Assembly: GCF_000280055.1 (NCBI RefSeq)
Contig: NZ_ALAB01000027.1
Coordinates: 186,001 to 250,000 of the forward strand
Length of the DNA: 64,000 nucleotides
Source: Alishewanella aestuarii B11
Lineage (GTDB): Bacteria > Pseudomonadota > Gammaproteobacteria > Enterobacterales > Alteromonadaceae
Direction of reading: 5' to 3'
The stretch's first letter is position 1. Each line of letters opens with the position of its first letter. Of this stretch, positions 1 through 8,876 are shown piece by piece. Position numbers and translations under genes: made by a program. The notes under the pieces are model-generated. The model was given only the letters and a program-made list of their open reading frames with translations, made no database searches and had not been told where the DNA came from.

Positions 1-194
1 TCGACAACACAGAACGTTTGGCGAATTTCCCCAAATCCGGACGAATTCCTCCTGAACTCCCAGATTCGGTTTACAGGGAAGTAGTGGTTCCACCTTGTCG
101 CATTTTTTATCGTGAGGATGAGCAGCGGGTTTTTGTGCTCTTTGTCATGCGAGAGGAACGACACCTTCGTGCATTTATGCTGGAACACAGCTAA
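1..194 (+). CDS. ParE/RelE-family toxin, C-terminal part (cut by window edge)
   Basis: An open frame enters from the left edge (first full codon at position 3) and stops with TAA at 192-194, giving about 63 residues. The translation contains FPKSGR near its start, then REVVVPPCRIFYR, then FVLFVMREERHLRAF close to the end. This order (FPxSGR, a REv...yRifY strand, and a final vlhVmRgeR...L strand) is the C-terminal half of ParE/RelE-type toxins, which block gyrase or cleave mRNA on the ribosome in type II toxin-antitoxin pairs. The start and any antitoxin gene lie outside the window, so completeness cannot be judged. Such toxins are typical of islands and integrons, which fits the repeats that follow. 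The family call is firm; the ParE versus RelE subgroup is not. Confidence 0.75.
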   Translation, partial: DNTERLANFPKSGRIPPELPDSVYREVVVPPCRIFYREDEQRVFVLFVMREERHLRAFMLEHS

Positions 195-245
195 AAATCC
201 GCGTCATTCGTGGCCTAAGGCCACGGCGACGCACACAAGTTAGCC
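190..245. repeat. compact palindrome after the toxin gene, attC-like layout
   Basis: Nested arms can be paired across this stretch. GCTAA (190-194, overlapping the toxin stop codon) pairs with TTAGC (240-244), GCGTC (201-205) with GACGC (228-232), and CGTGGCC with GGCCACG around a TAA loop (209-225). Two paired boxes separated by short unpaired spacers and a terminal hairpin, beginning at a stop codon, is the layout of an integron attC site. The right box GTTAGCC only partly fits the GTTRRRY core, and the left box lacks the AAC triplet. A simple terminator hairpin is the plainer reading, although there is no T-run after it. Confidence 0.4.
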
Positions 246-253
246 ACTACTTC

Positions 254-614
254 ACTCCAATCCCAATATCGCAGGATGGACTCCGGTACGGCAAGCATAC
301 CGGAGTCCCAGATCGGGGTTGCATTGAGATTGGTGCTGCTATCACTATCGCAGGATGGACTCCGGTACGACTAGCGTACCGGAGTCCTAGGTTTGCGGTA
401 GCGTTGAGATTGGCGCTGTTATTACTATCGCAGAATGGACTCCGGTACGGCGAGCGTACCGGAGTCCTGGAGCGGGGTAGCGTTTAGATTGGTGCTGCTA
501 TCACTATCGCAGGATGGACTCCGGTACGACTAGCGTACCGGAGTCCTGGGGTTGAGGAAGCCTTTAGAAAGGCGTTACGATTTTGCCAACGCCAAAACTA
601 TTCCCACTCTATCG
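254..614. repeat. repeat block 1: four 31-bp hairpins plus a guaA-end copy
   Basis: The block opens with ACTCCAATCCCA and holds hairpins at 278-308, 357-387, 437-467 and 516-546. Each has arms GGACTCCGGTACG and CGTACCGGAGTCC around a 5-nt loop; the first copy has one arm mismatch (CATACC). Spacing is 79, 80 and 79 bp, and the DNA between hairpins is also conserved (for example a motif close to CACTATCGCAG before each hairpin). Loops alternate: GCAAG, ACTAG, GCGAG, ACTAG. Copies 1-2 and 3-4 therefore look like a duplicated 159-bp dimer. The block ends at 579-614 with a copy of the guaA end. No coding function is seen. Confidence 0.85.
579..614 (-). repeat. direct repeat of the guaA 3' end (att-like), distal copy
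   Basis: This 36-bp stretch matches 767-802 at 31 of 36 positions at a constant offset of 188 bp, with the first 18 positions identical. Read on the minus strand it encodes Ile-Glu-Trp-Glu-stop in a frame equivalent to the real GuaA C-terminus. Only the last codons of guaA are present, so this is not a gene. A short copy of the 3' end of a target gene is what tyrosine-recombinase integration leaves behind, and the guaA 3' end is a known island target. No integrase gene is in the window, so the mechanism is inferred. Confidence 0.7.
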
Positions 615-680
615 AAAAATGTCTGCAATTCGCTCAAAGCGGCGTTTCTCCGCTGCAAGCTAGGTCCTCATCAACTAAAA
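615..680. other. spacer between the two repeat blocks
   Basis: These 66 bases separate block 1 from block 2. They contain a small inverted repeat (GCGG...CCGC near 641-655) and no convincing open frame, ribosome site or promoter. The stretch is not repeated elsewhere in the window as far as could be seen by eye. It could be the residue of an excised element. Confidence 0.4.
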
Positions 681-802
681 ACTCCAATCCCACTATCGCA
701 GATTGGACTCCGGTACGGCGAGCGTACCGGAGTCCTGGATCGGGGTAGCGTTTAGAATAGTGCTAGGATTTTGCCAACGCCAAAGTTATTCCCATTCGAT
801 GG
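681..802. repeat. repeat block 2: one hairpin, ending inside guaA
   Basis: This block has the same order as block 1 but one hairpin only (705-735, loop GCGAG). The left motif ACTCCAATCCCA begins 24 bp before the hairpin in both blocks. The shared 18-bp stretch at 767-784 is followed by the guaA stop and last codons. The 239-bp length difference between the blocks equals three extra 79- to 80-bp units. The hairpin lies downstream of guaA on the minus strand and could fold in its mRNA 3' end, but no T-run follows it, so it is not a typical terminator. Confidence 0.8.
767..802 (-). repeat. direct repeat at the guaA 3' end, proximal copy
   Basis: This is the partner of the copy at 579-614. It covers the last five guaA codons and stop (786-802) and 19 bases downstream. 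Mismatches to the distal copy fall mostly in the coding part, at positions compatible with the same Ile-Glu-Trp-Glu ending, as expected if an incoming element supplied its own version of the gene end. Confidence 0.7.
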
Positions 803-2363
803 TTGCTGGTGGCTTACCTGAGATATCGTAGACTACGCGGCTAATACCATTGATCTCGTTAATAATCCGGTTCGACACCTTACCCAGTAACTCATATGGC
901 AGGTGTGCCCAGTGGGCGGTCATAAAGTCGATGGTTTCTACCGCGCGCAGCGAAATTACCCAGTCGTACTTACGGGCATCGCCCATTACACCCACTGATT
1001 TAACCGGCAGGAACACCGCGAACGCCTGGCTGACTTTATTGTACAGATCGGCTTTATGCAGCTCTTCGATAAAGATCGCATCGGCACGGCGCAGTAAGTC
1101 GCAGTATTCTTTTTTGATTTCGCCCAGTACCCGCACGCCTAAACCTGGTCCCGGGAACGGGTGACGGTACAGCATATCGTACGGTAAGCCCAGCTCTAAA
1201 CCGACTTTGCGCACTTCGTCTTTAAACAGTTCGCGCAGTGGCTCGACTAAGCCCAGCTTCATATGCTCCGGCAAACCGCCAACGTTATGGTGCGATTTAA
1301 TCACATGGGCTTTACCGGTTGCTGAACCTGCGGATTCAATCACATCCGGATAGATAGTGCCCTGTGCCAGCCATTTGGCATTGCTCAGCTTTTGCGCTTG
1401 TTCGTCGAACACTTCAACAAAAACGCGGCCGATAATTTTCCGCTTCGCTTCAGGCTCATCCACGCCGGCTAAGGCCGACAGGAAACGCTGTTCGGCATCG
1501 ACTTTGATAATATTTAAACCAAAGTGATCGCCAAACATATCCATGACCTGCTTGCCTTCGTTGAGTCGCAGCAGGCCGTTATCAACAAAAACACAGGTCA
1601 GGTTTTTGCCGATAGCGCGGTGCAGCAGCATGGCGACCACAGAGCTGTCGACGCCACCGGATAAGCCCAGGATCACCTGATCATCACCGATTTGCTGTTT
1701 TAAGCGTACGATGGCATCTTCAATAATCGAGGCCGGTGTCCACAGCTTGTCACAGCCACAGATATCCACCACAAAATGCTCCAGCATCCGCAGCCCCTGC
1801 CGGGTATGGGTGACTTCCGGATGGAACTGCACACCATAGAACTGCCGCGCTTCGTCCGCCATGGCGGCATGCGGGCAGGTTGGGGTTTGGGCAATAGTGG
1901 TAAAACCGGCCGGGATCTGTACCACTTTATCGCCGTGGCTCATCCACACATCTAACAAGGCATTGCCGTTGGCGCCGATGTGATCTTCAATTTTGGCGAA
2001 CAGTTCATTTGGCGCCAGCACTTCGACCTGGGCATAACCAAACTCACGCTCCTCTGAGCCCTGCACCTTACCGCCCAGCTGCTCTGCCATGGTTTGCATA
2101 CCGTAGCACACGCCCAGTACCGGCACGCCCGCTTCAAACACATAAGCCGGTGCCCGTGGTGAGCCGGCTTCGGTAACGCTTTCCGGGCCGCCGGATAAGA
2201 TAATACCGGTTGGATTAAAATCGCGGATTTGGGCTTCGGTCACATCCCAGGCCCACAGCTCGCAGTAAACGCCGATTTCACGTACCCGGCGGGCAATCAG
2301 TTGGGTATATTGCGAACCAAAGTCGAGGATCAGAATACGATGATGATGAATATTTTTGTTCAT
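786..2363 (-). CDS. guaA: GMP synthase (glutamine-hydrolysing)
   Basis: GuaA converts XMP to GMP using ATP and ammonia from glutamine, in the cytoplasm. At 525 residues it has the usual enterobacterial length. The N-terminal glutamine amidotransferase domain has its nucleophile Cys86 in GVCYGM and the His/Glu pair in FHPEVTH. The ATP pyrophosphatase domain starts with the PP-loop [10 protein letters not shown] near residue 235, and the C-terminal dimerisation domain ends in PATIEWE. It is transcribed after guaB with a gap of 106 bp that holds a small hairpin (CGGCTGGC/GCCAGCCG, 2384-2403). Its last codons form part of the duplicated att-like repeat, so an inserted element may have replaced the native gene end without altering the protein. 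Confidence 0.98.
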   Translation of the reverse strand: MNKNIHHHRILILDFGSQYTQLIARRVREIGVYCELWAWDVTEAQIRDFNPTGIILSGGPESVTEAGSPRAPAYVFEAGVPVLGVCYGMQTMAEQLGGKVQGSEEREFGYAQVEVLAPNELFAKIEDHIGANGNALLDVWMSHGDKVVQIPAGFTTIAQTPTCPHAAMADEARQFYGVQFHPEVTHTRQGLRMLEHFVVDICGCDKLWTPASIIEDAIVRLKQQIGDDQVILGLSGGVDSSVVAMLLHRAIGKNLTCVFVDNGLLRLNEGKQVMDMFGDHFGLNIIKVDAEQRFLSALAGVDEPEAKRKIIGRVFVEVFDEQAQKLSNAKWLAQGTIYPDVIESAGSATGKAHVIKSHHNVGGLPEHMKLGLVEPLRELFKDEVRKVGLELGLPYDMLYRHPFPGPGLGVRVLGEIKKEYCDLLRRADAIFIEELHKADLYNKVSQAFAVFLPVKSVGVMGDARKYDWVISLRAVETIDFMTAHWAHLPYELLGKVSNRIINEINGISRVVYDISGKPPATIEWE

Positions 2364-2469
2364 AGTAACCTTGTATGCTCAGACGGCTGGCTTGCGCCAG
2401 CCGGATTCGGGTATTGGCTTAACGAAAACGCCAAGCTAACCTAAACGCTAAATTTACCTAACCGCCAAC

Positions 2470-4017
<1,548 letters not shown>

Positions 4018-4032
4018 AGGCTTTTTTTCTTT

Positions 4033-4061
4033 TTGTCAGGTAGCCCCACTCTGGGTACACT
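4033..4061 (+). promoter_or_regulatory. xseA sigma-70 type promoter
   Basis: A -35 box TTGTCA (4033-4038) and a -10 box TACACT (4056-4061) with a 17-bp spacer lie 31 bp before the xseA start. This leaves a short leader. The pair is divergent from the guaB promoter, with start points about 80 bp apart. Confidence 0.6.
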
Positions 4062-4091
4062 AGGGGCCTGATTGCTCAACCGAATAACGCT

Positions 4092-5429
4092 ATGCAAAAC
4101 CCGGATATTTATACGGTATCACGCCTGAATTCTGAAGTACGACTGACGCTGGAGCTGCAGTTTCAGCAGCTATGGCTGGTTGGCGAAGTGTCAAACTTTG
4201 TCGCAGCCGCCTCCGGCCATTGGTATTTTAGCCTCAAAGATCAGGCGGCACAGGTTAAGGTAGCGATGTTTAAGCAAGCCAACCGCTATGCCACTGTCAG
4301 GCCGCAAAATGGTCAGCAAGTGCTGATCCGGGCCCAAATTAGTGTCTATGAGCCGCGTGGTGAATATCAGTTGCTGGCCGAATTTATTGAACCGGCCGGT
4401 GCTGGCCTGTTAAAACAACAGTTTGAGCAACTTAAAGCCAAACTGGCAGCCGAGGGCTTATTTGCCCCTGAACGCAAACAGCCGTTACCCGCCAATCCGC
4501 GGCGTGTAGGGGTGATTACCTCGCCTACCGGTGCTGCCGTTCGCGATATTATTACCGTGCTGGCGCGCCGGGCGCCGGGAATTGAGCTGATTATTTATCC
4601 GTGTCAGGTGCAGGGGGAAACCGCCGCTTCCCAGCTTCGAAATATGCTCAGTACCGCGATAAGACGCAACGAAGTCGATGTGCTGATTATCGGCCGCGGC
4701 GGCGGCTCGATTGAAGATCTCTGGTGTTTTAATGATGAAGCCCTGGCCCGTGCCGTGGCAGAGTGTCCGATCCCGATTGTCAGTGCGGTGGGCCACGAAA
4801 TTGATTTTGCGCTAACCGATTTTGTCGCCGATGTGCGGGCCGCCACGCCCTCAGCCGCGGCAGAGCTGGTATCACCGGACCAAAGCCAGTATCTGGTGGC
4901 GTTAACACAGCTGCAGCAACGCCTTAGCCGCGCCATGCGCCGGCAACTGGCACAGCAGCAACCACGTTTAATGCAACTGCAACAACGGCTGCAGCAACTG
5001 CATCCACAGCGGCGGCTGGAGCAACAGCAGCAGCGGCTGGATGAATTGCAGCTACGTTTGCAACGGCGGATGCAGCAACACCTGCAAACCGCGCGGCGGC
5101 AACACAGTTATTTACAACAAAGCCTGCAGCACTTATCGCCGGCCAAAGCCATTAAGCAACAGCAACTGCAGTTACAGCAGCTGGCAAAACGTCTGCAGCA
5201 GGCGCAACAGCAACAGTTAAAATACAGCAGTCAGCAACTGGCCCGACTCAGTGCCCAGCTGCATACCGTTAGCCCACTGGCGACGCTGGCACGGGGTTAT
5301 AGCATCAGTTTTGACAGCCAGCAGCAGGCGCTGACCAGTAGCGCGCACCTTAAGGTTGGCGATGCCATAAGTACCCGACTGGCGCGAGGGAGCTTTAGCG
5401 CAGTGGTGACACAGGTGGTAAAAGACTGA
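4092..5429 (+). CDS. xseA: exodeoxyribonuclease VII large subunit
   Basis: XseA is the catalytic large subunit of exonuclease VII, which degrades single-stranded DNA in repair together with the small subunit XseB (not in the window). The 445 residues comprise an N-terminal OB-fold (about 1-100, with SGHWYFSLKD and YEPRGEYQ), the catalytic domain (VGVITSPTGAAVRDI, GRGGGSIEDLW, SAVGHEIDF), and a long coiled coil (about 265-400) very rich in Gln, Leu and Arg. The C-terminal LARGYS motif is conserved. The divergent arrangement with guaB is common in gammaproteobacteria. The ribosome site is weak, but the start matches the family. Confidence 0.96.
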   Translation: MQNPDIYTVSRLNSEVRLTLELQFQQLWLVGEVSNFVAAASGHWYFSLKDQAAQVKVAMFKQANRYATVRPQNGQQVLIRAQISVYEPRGEYQLLAEFIEPAGAGLLKQQFEQLKAKLAAEGLFAPERKQPLPANPRRVGVITSPTGAAVRDIITVLARRAPGIELIIYPCQVQGETAASQLRNMLSTAIRRNEVDVLIIGRGGGSIEDLWCFNDEALARAVAECPIPIVSAVGHEIDFALTDFVADVRAATPSAAAELVSPDQSQYLVALTQLQQRLSRAMRRQLAQQQPRLMQLQQRLQQLHPQRRLEQQQQRLDELQLRLQRRMQQHLQTARRQHSYLQQSLQHLSPAKAIKQQQLQLQQLAKRLQQAQQQQLKYSSQQLARLSAQLHTVSPLATLARGYSISFDSQQQALTSSAHLKVGDAISTRLARGSFSAVVTQVVKD

Positions 5430-5482
5430 GCGAGCGGCGGCGGGTGTAAACCGGCCATGGTAACTATTTAAGAGGACACTGC

Positions 5483-6127
5483 ATGACCACCCTGAAAATT
5501 GATCTGGTTTCTGATATCGCCTGCCCCTGGTGCGCCGTTGGCTATGCCCGCTTAGAGCGTGCGCTGGCCAGCCTGCCTGAACTTAAGATTGAACTGGAAT
5601 GGCATGCCTTTGAGCTCAACCCGGATAAAAACGCGCCGCAAGAGCCGATCCTGCCGGCGCTAAGCAGTAAATACGGCAAATCCGAAGCCGAGATGCGGCA
5701 AAGCCAGGCTTACATTATGGAAGTGGCGGCGGAGCTTGGTTTAAATTTCAGCAAGATGCAGCAGCGCTTTACCTGCAATACCTTTGATGCACACCGGCTG
5801 GTGAAATGGGCAGAGACGCAGGGCCAGGCGACGGCAATGAAAATGGCCTTATTCACCGCCTATTTTGGTGAGGCTGCTGATGTCTCCAGGCATCAGGTGC
5901 TGCTCGACTGTGTGGCTAAACTGGGGTTAGATGTAACAACGGCAGCACAAATTCTGGCCTCAGATGCCTACAGCGAGCAGGTACAACAGGATATCGCTCG
6001 CTATCAGCATGCTGGCATTTCTTCCGTACCGGCCTTTATTATCAATAATAAATACCTGATTTCCGGCGCTCAGGAGCCACAACAACTGGCGGCAGCCCTG
6101 CAGCAAATTGCTGCTCAGGTAAGCTAG
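5483..6127 (+). CDS. DsbA-family (FrnE-like) thiol oxidoreductase
   Basis: This 214-residue protein has a thioredoxin-like fold with the redox motif CPWC at residues 14-17 and a cis-proline segment GISSVPAFII near residue 177. It has no signal peptide, so it is cytoplasmic, unlike DsbA itself. It fits the FrnE/2-hydroxychromene-2-carboxylate isomerase-like group, where the CPWC members act in thiol-disulfide exchange or oxidative stress defence. A ribosome site AGAGGA (5471-5476) precedes the ATG. It is followed after 1 bp by a diguanylate cyclase gene, so the two may be co-transcribed. The substrate is unknown. Confidence 0.85.
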   Translation: MTTLKIDLVSDIACPWCAVGYARLERALASLPELKIELEWHAFELNPDKNAPQEPILPALSSKYGKSEAEMRQSQAYIMEVAAELGLNFSKMQQRFTCNTFDAHRLVKWAETQGQATAMKMALFTAYFGEAADVSRHQVLLDCVAKLGLDVTTAAQILASDAYSEQVQQDIARYQHAGISSVPAFIINNKYLISGAQEPQQLAAALQQIAAQVS

Positions 6128-6128
6128 T

Positions 6129-7340
6129 ATGCATCTGCCGACAGTTATCACGCTGGCGTTAACCACCAATTTAACTGTCGGTCTTTATCTTTATTTGCTG
6201 TACCGCCGCAAACCCAAGGATCGCTGTTTTAAGCTTTGGGCCTATTCGTGCGGTTGTTTTGTTTTGGGCTCGGCATTAGTTATATTAAGGCCCTACCCGC
6301 TACCAGCTTTGCTTAGCTTTTTTATTGCCGATGGTTTGTTGCTGCTGGCACCGGTTTTTGTGCTGGCTGGGTTAGTACAATTCTCGCGCTTTCGCTACAC
6401 CAGAAAACGCCGCCAACAAGCAGGATGGGCGCTGACGCTCGGCCTGTTACTTTTATTGTTATGCCATCAGCATCCCGGTTTACTTAGCATAGCGGCAGCC
6501 GTCACTATCGCCCTGACGTTCTGCCTTAGCGCTGGTTTGCTGCAGAAATCCATTATCACTGAACCGATTTTCACCCGTACCCTGCAAAGCGTATTTGTGC
6601 TGCACGCCGGCGTGATGTTTGTACAGGCCATGCTGGTGACTCTGAATTGGCAGCAACTGGACCTGCATGGTTTACCTGAGGCATCGATTTATACTTTACT
6701 TAGCCATATTCTGCTGACAACGCTAACCGCTTTGCTGCTGCCCTGGTTAAGCTTTTTAAAACTGGAACGCAAACTGACGCTAAAATCACAACGCGATGGT
6801 TTAACGCGGCTGGCCAACCGCGAACATTTCTTTAATCAAATAGAGCGTTATTGGCGACAGCATCCCAATACACCGGCTGCTTTTATGATGCTCGATATCG
6901 ATTTTTTTAAGCGTATTAATGACACGTTCGGACATGCGGTGGGAGACAAAGCCATTGCAGCGGTTGCCAGGCTACTGTCGAAGCAATTACGCAGCAACGA
7001 TATTATTGGTCGGGTTGGCGGTGAGGAATTTGCGGTACTGCTGATTGATATCGACGAACAAACGGCGTTAAAAGTCGGGCAGCGCTTATGCCAACAGGTA
7101 GCACAACAACTGGTATGGCTTGACGAGGATCAGGTTAACCTGACCATCAGTATTGGTATGGTGCATGTTATCCCCACAGAACATCCGGCAATGGAGGCTG
7201 TTAAGCGGGCTGATGAGGCCTTATATGCCAGCAAACAGGCCGGCCGCAATACCGTTACTCAGGCCAGCTTCTCAACTAACAACATGCCTGGCGACCAAGC
7301 AATACCCGAACCATTGTCATACTCAAATACGATGAAATAA
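6129..7340 (+). CDS. membrane diguanylate cyclase (GGDEF domain)
   Basis: This 403-residue protein should make cyclic di-GMP from two GTP. About six or seven hydrophobic helices (residues 5-210) form a membrane sensor of a type not recognised. The GGDEF domain follows (about 218-375), with the active-site motif GGEEF at 297-301 and the metal/substrate segment MMLDIDFFKRIND before it. An intact inhibitory site RSND (288-291) lies exactly five residues before GGEEF, so product feedback is expected. The C-terminal ALYASKQAGRNTV ending is typical. The tail after residue 380 is poorly conserved. Confidence 0.92.
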   Translation: MHLPTVITLALTTNLTVGLYLYLLYRRKPKDRCFKLWAYSCGCFVLGSALVILRPYPLPALLSFFIADGLLLLAPVFVLAGLVQFSRFRYTRKRRQQAGWALTLGLLLLLLCHQHPGLLSIAAAVTIALTFCLSAGLLQKSIITEPIFTRTLQSVFVLHAGVMFVQAMLVTLNWQQLDLHGLPEASIYTLLSHILLTTLTALLLPWLSFLKLERKLTLKSQRDGLTRLANREHFFNQIERYWRQHPNTPAAFMMLDIDFFKRINDTFGHAVGDKAIAAVARLLSKQLRSNDIIGRVGGEEFAVLLIDIDEQTALKVGQRLCQQVAQQLVWLDEDQVNLTISIGMVHVIPTEHPAMEAVKRADEALYASKQAGRNTVTQASFSTNNMPGDQAIPEPLSYSNTMK

Positions 7341-7374
7341 ACCCGGATTACTACGCGGATAACGCAGAAACTTT

Positions 7375-7983
7375 ATGCCTGTTAATACCATTGCCTTAAA
7401 CCAACAACGCCAACCCTTAGATCATCTGAATACGGTATGGCTGTTCGGTTATGGTTCTTTAATCTATAAAGCGGATTTTCCCTATCTCGCTTGCCGGCCG
7501 GCCTGTATTTATGGCTGGCAGCGCCGCTTCTGGCAAGGTTCGCACGATCACCGTGGTACGCCAGAGGCACCGGGCCGGGTTGTTACTCTGGTGGAAGCGG
7601 CCGGTAAGCGCTGTGTCGGTATGGCGTATCAGGTAACACCGGATACCTTTGCCCATTTAGATCAGCGTGAGAAAAACGGCTATCTGCGCTTTTTTACCGA
7701 ACTACACTGGCTGGATAACGCAGGTCCCCACTCCACAGCGGATAGCTCAGGCATCGAGCAAGGCGTGGTCTATATTGCCAATCCGGATAATGCCGCCTAT
7801 TTGGGTCCGGCACCGGAAGCGGTGATTGCCCGGCAAATCGCCACAAGCCATGGCCCAAGCGGCCCGAATAGCGAGTATTTGCTGCAGCTGGCACAGGCAC
7901 TGCGCCAGCTTAACGAACAGGATGAACATGTGTTTAAGCTGGAGCAGCTGCTGTTAGATTTACCGCAGCAGCCAATAGCTTAA
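7375..7983 (+). CDS. ChaC-like gamma-glutamylcyclotransferase
   Basis: This 202-residue protein belongs to the ChaC family, which cleaves glutathione to 5-oxoproline and Cys-Gly in the cytoplasm. The substrate loop YGSLI lies at residues 26-30, the RFWQGSHDHRG segment is typical of ChaC, and the catalytic glutamate is Glu99 in REKNGY. Family members are about 180-230 residues. The last four bases overlap the stop of the convergent gene at 7980. Its proximity to a thiol oxidoreductase is suggestive, but a shared role is not shown. Confidence 0.9.
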   Translation: MPVNTIALNQQRQPLDHLNTVWLFGYGSLIYKADFPYLACRPACIYGWQRRFWQGSHDHRGTPEAPGRVVTLVEAAGKRCVGMAYQVTPDTFAHLDQREKNGYLRFFTELHWLDNAGPHSTADSSGIEQGVVYIANPDNAAYLGPAPEAVIARQIATSHGPSGPNSEYLLQLAQALRQLNEQDEHVFKLEQLLLDLPQQPIA

Positions 7984-8876
7984 GGCTCAGTCCCGCTGAG
8001 CGTCAGCGCACTTAGCCAGGGCTCGGCAAAACGGCCATAGCGCAGCTGAGCCTGAAAGCGGATTTTCTGTTGACGATTGGCATCCTGTGGCAAGTGTTGC
8101 GCATAAGGCTTAGCCACATATAACGACTCCACCGCCAAGCGGTTTACCATTACCTCGGGCTGTTTTGCTGTTTTATCGTCCTGACACCAGGTATAGCTAA
8201 GCTGAATATCTGCAGGCACTATCAATAGCTGACCGGCAGTAGGCCCACTATGTTTTGCCAGTGTTTGCTGTAATAAGTTGCGATCAGCGGCGGCATCAAT
8301 CACAAACAGCCGGGTTGCCTCCTCCCGCGCTGCTCGCCATTGCTCTTCAGCACGTTGTTGCTGTTCATGCCGGCGTTTTGCTGCTGCCTGCAGCCTGTCC
8401 TGTGCTATGCCGGCATTTAACTCCGCAGCCGTTTCTGCTGCCAGCCGTTGCTGTAACGCAGCATAATGTTGTTCCGCTTGTTTCAGGTAGTCCTGATAAC
8501 TCTGACCATTAAACTCCAGCAACACCCAGCCTGAACGCTGTTGTCGCTGATAGCCATCTGTGCAGCTACCGAAACGAAAACTGGCAAACTGCGGCTGCTG
8601 CAACCTTAGGATACGTTGTTGCTGCCGAGACAAATATTGCCAGTCGTCCTCGCTTGACGTTAACCAGGGCGTGGTCCAGATCAGATTAAGGCGTAATGAT
8701 GAATCTTCTTTGGCCATACCCCAGTGGTATGGCACGTCAAGTTCCCGCTCACTCAGCGTCAGCTCAGCCACAACCAGACTGCGGTTTAGCCAGACTTTGC
8801 CAAGGATAAAAGCGTTGACGCCCAGTACGGTTATCACCGCTAACAGTAGCAGCTTTTTTGCCCCAGGCTTAAACAT
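7980..8876 (-). CDS. membrane-anchored DUF4824-like protein
   Basis: The product has one N-terminal membrane helix (LLLLAVITVLGVNAFILG) and a soluble part that probably faces the periplasm. Features such as LTLSERELDVPY and a Gln/Arg/Ala-rich stretch in the middle recall DUF4824 proteins; this assignment is from memory and tentative. I chose the ATG at 8876 (298 residues) because GAGGTG sits just upstream; a GTG at 8888 is an alternative. The gene starts inside the end of the upstream gene, so the two are translated from one message. The function is unknown. Confidence 0.7.
   Translation of the reverse strand: MFKPGAKKLLLLAVITVLGVNAFILGKVWLNRSLVVAELTLSERELDVPYHWGMAKEDSSLRLNLIWTTPWLTSSEDDWQYLSRQQQRILRLQQPQFASFRFGSCTDGYQRQQRSGWVLLEFNGQSYQDYLKQAEQHYAALQQRLAAETAAELNAGIAQDRLQAAAKRRHEQQQRAEEQWRAAREEATRLFVIDAAADRNLLQQTLAKHSGPTAGQLLIVPADIQLSYTWCQDDKTAKQPEVMVNRLAVESLYVAKPYAQHLPQDANRQQKIRFQAQLRYGRFAEPWLSALTLSGTEP

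Noticed and set aside
705-735. hairpin as the guaA terminator
   Set aside because: The stem is strong, but no T-run follows on the minus strand and the same hairpin is repeated four more times away from any gene end.
552-755. 67-residue open frame across the repeats
   Set aside because: It runs through the hairpin and the guaA-end copy, has no ribosome site and its sequence is explained by the repeat.
254-802. CRISPR-like array (31-bp repeats about 48 bp apart)
   Set aside because: The stretches between the hairpins are themselves copies of one another, so they are not unique spacers. No cas gene is near.
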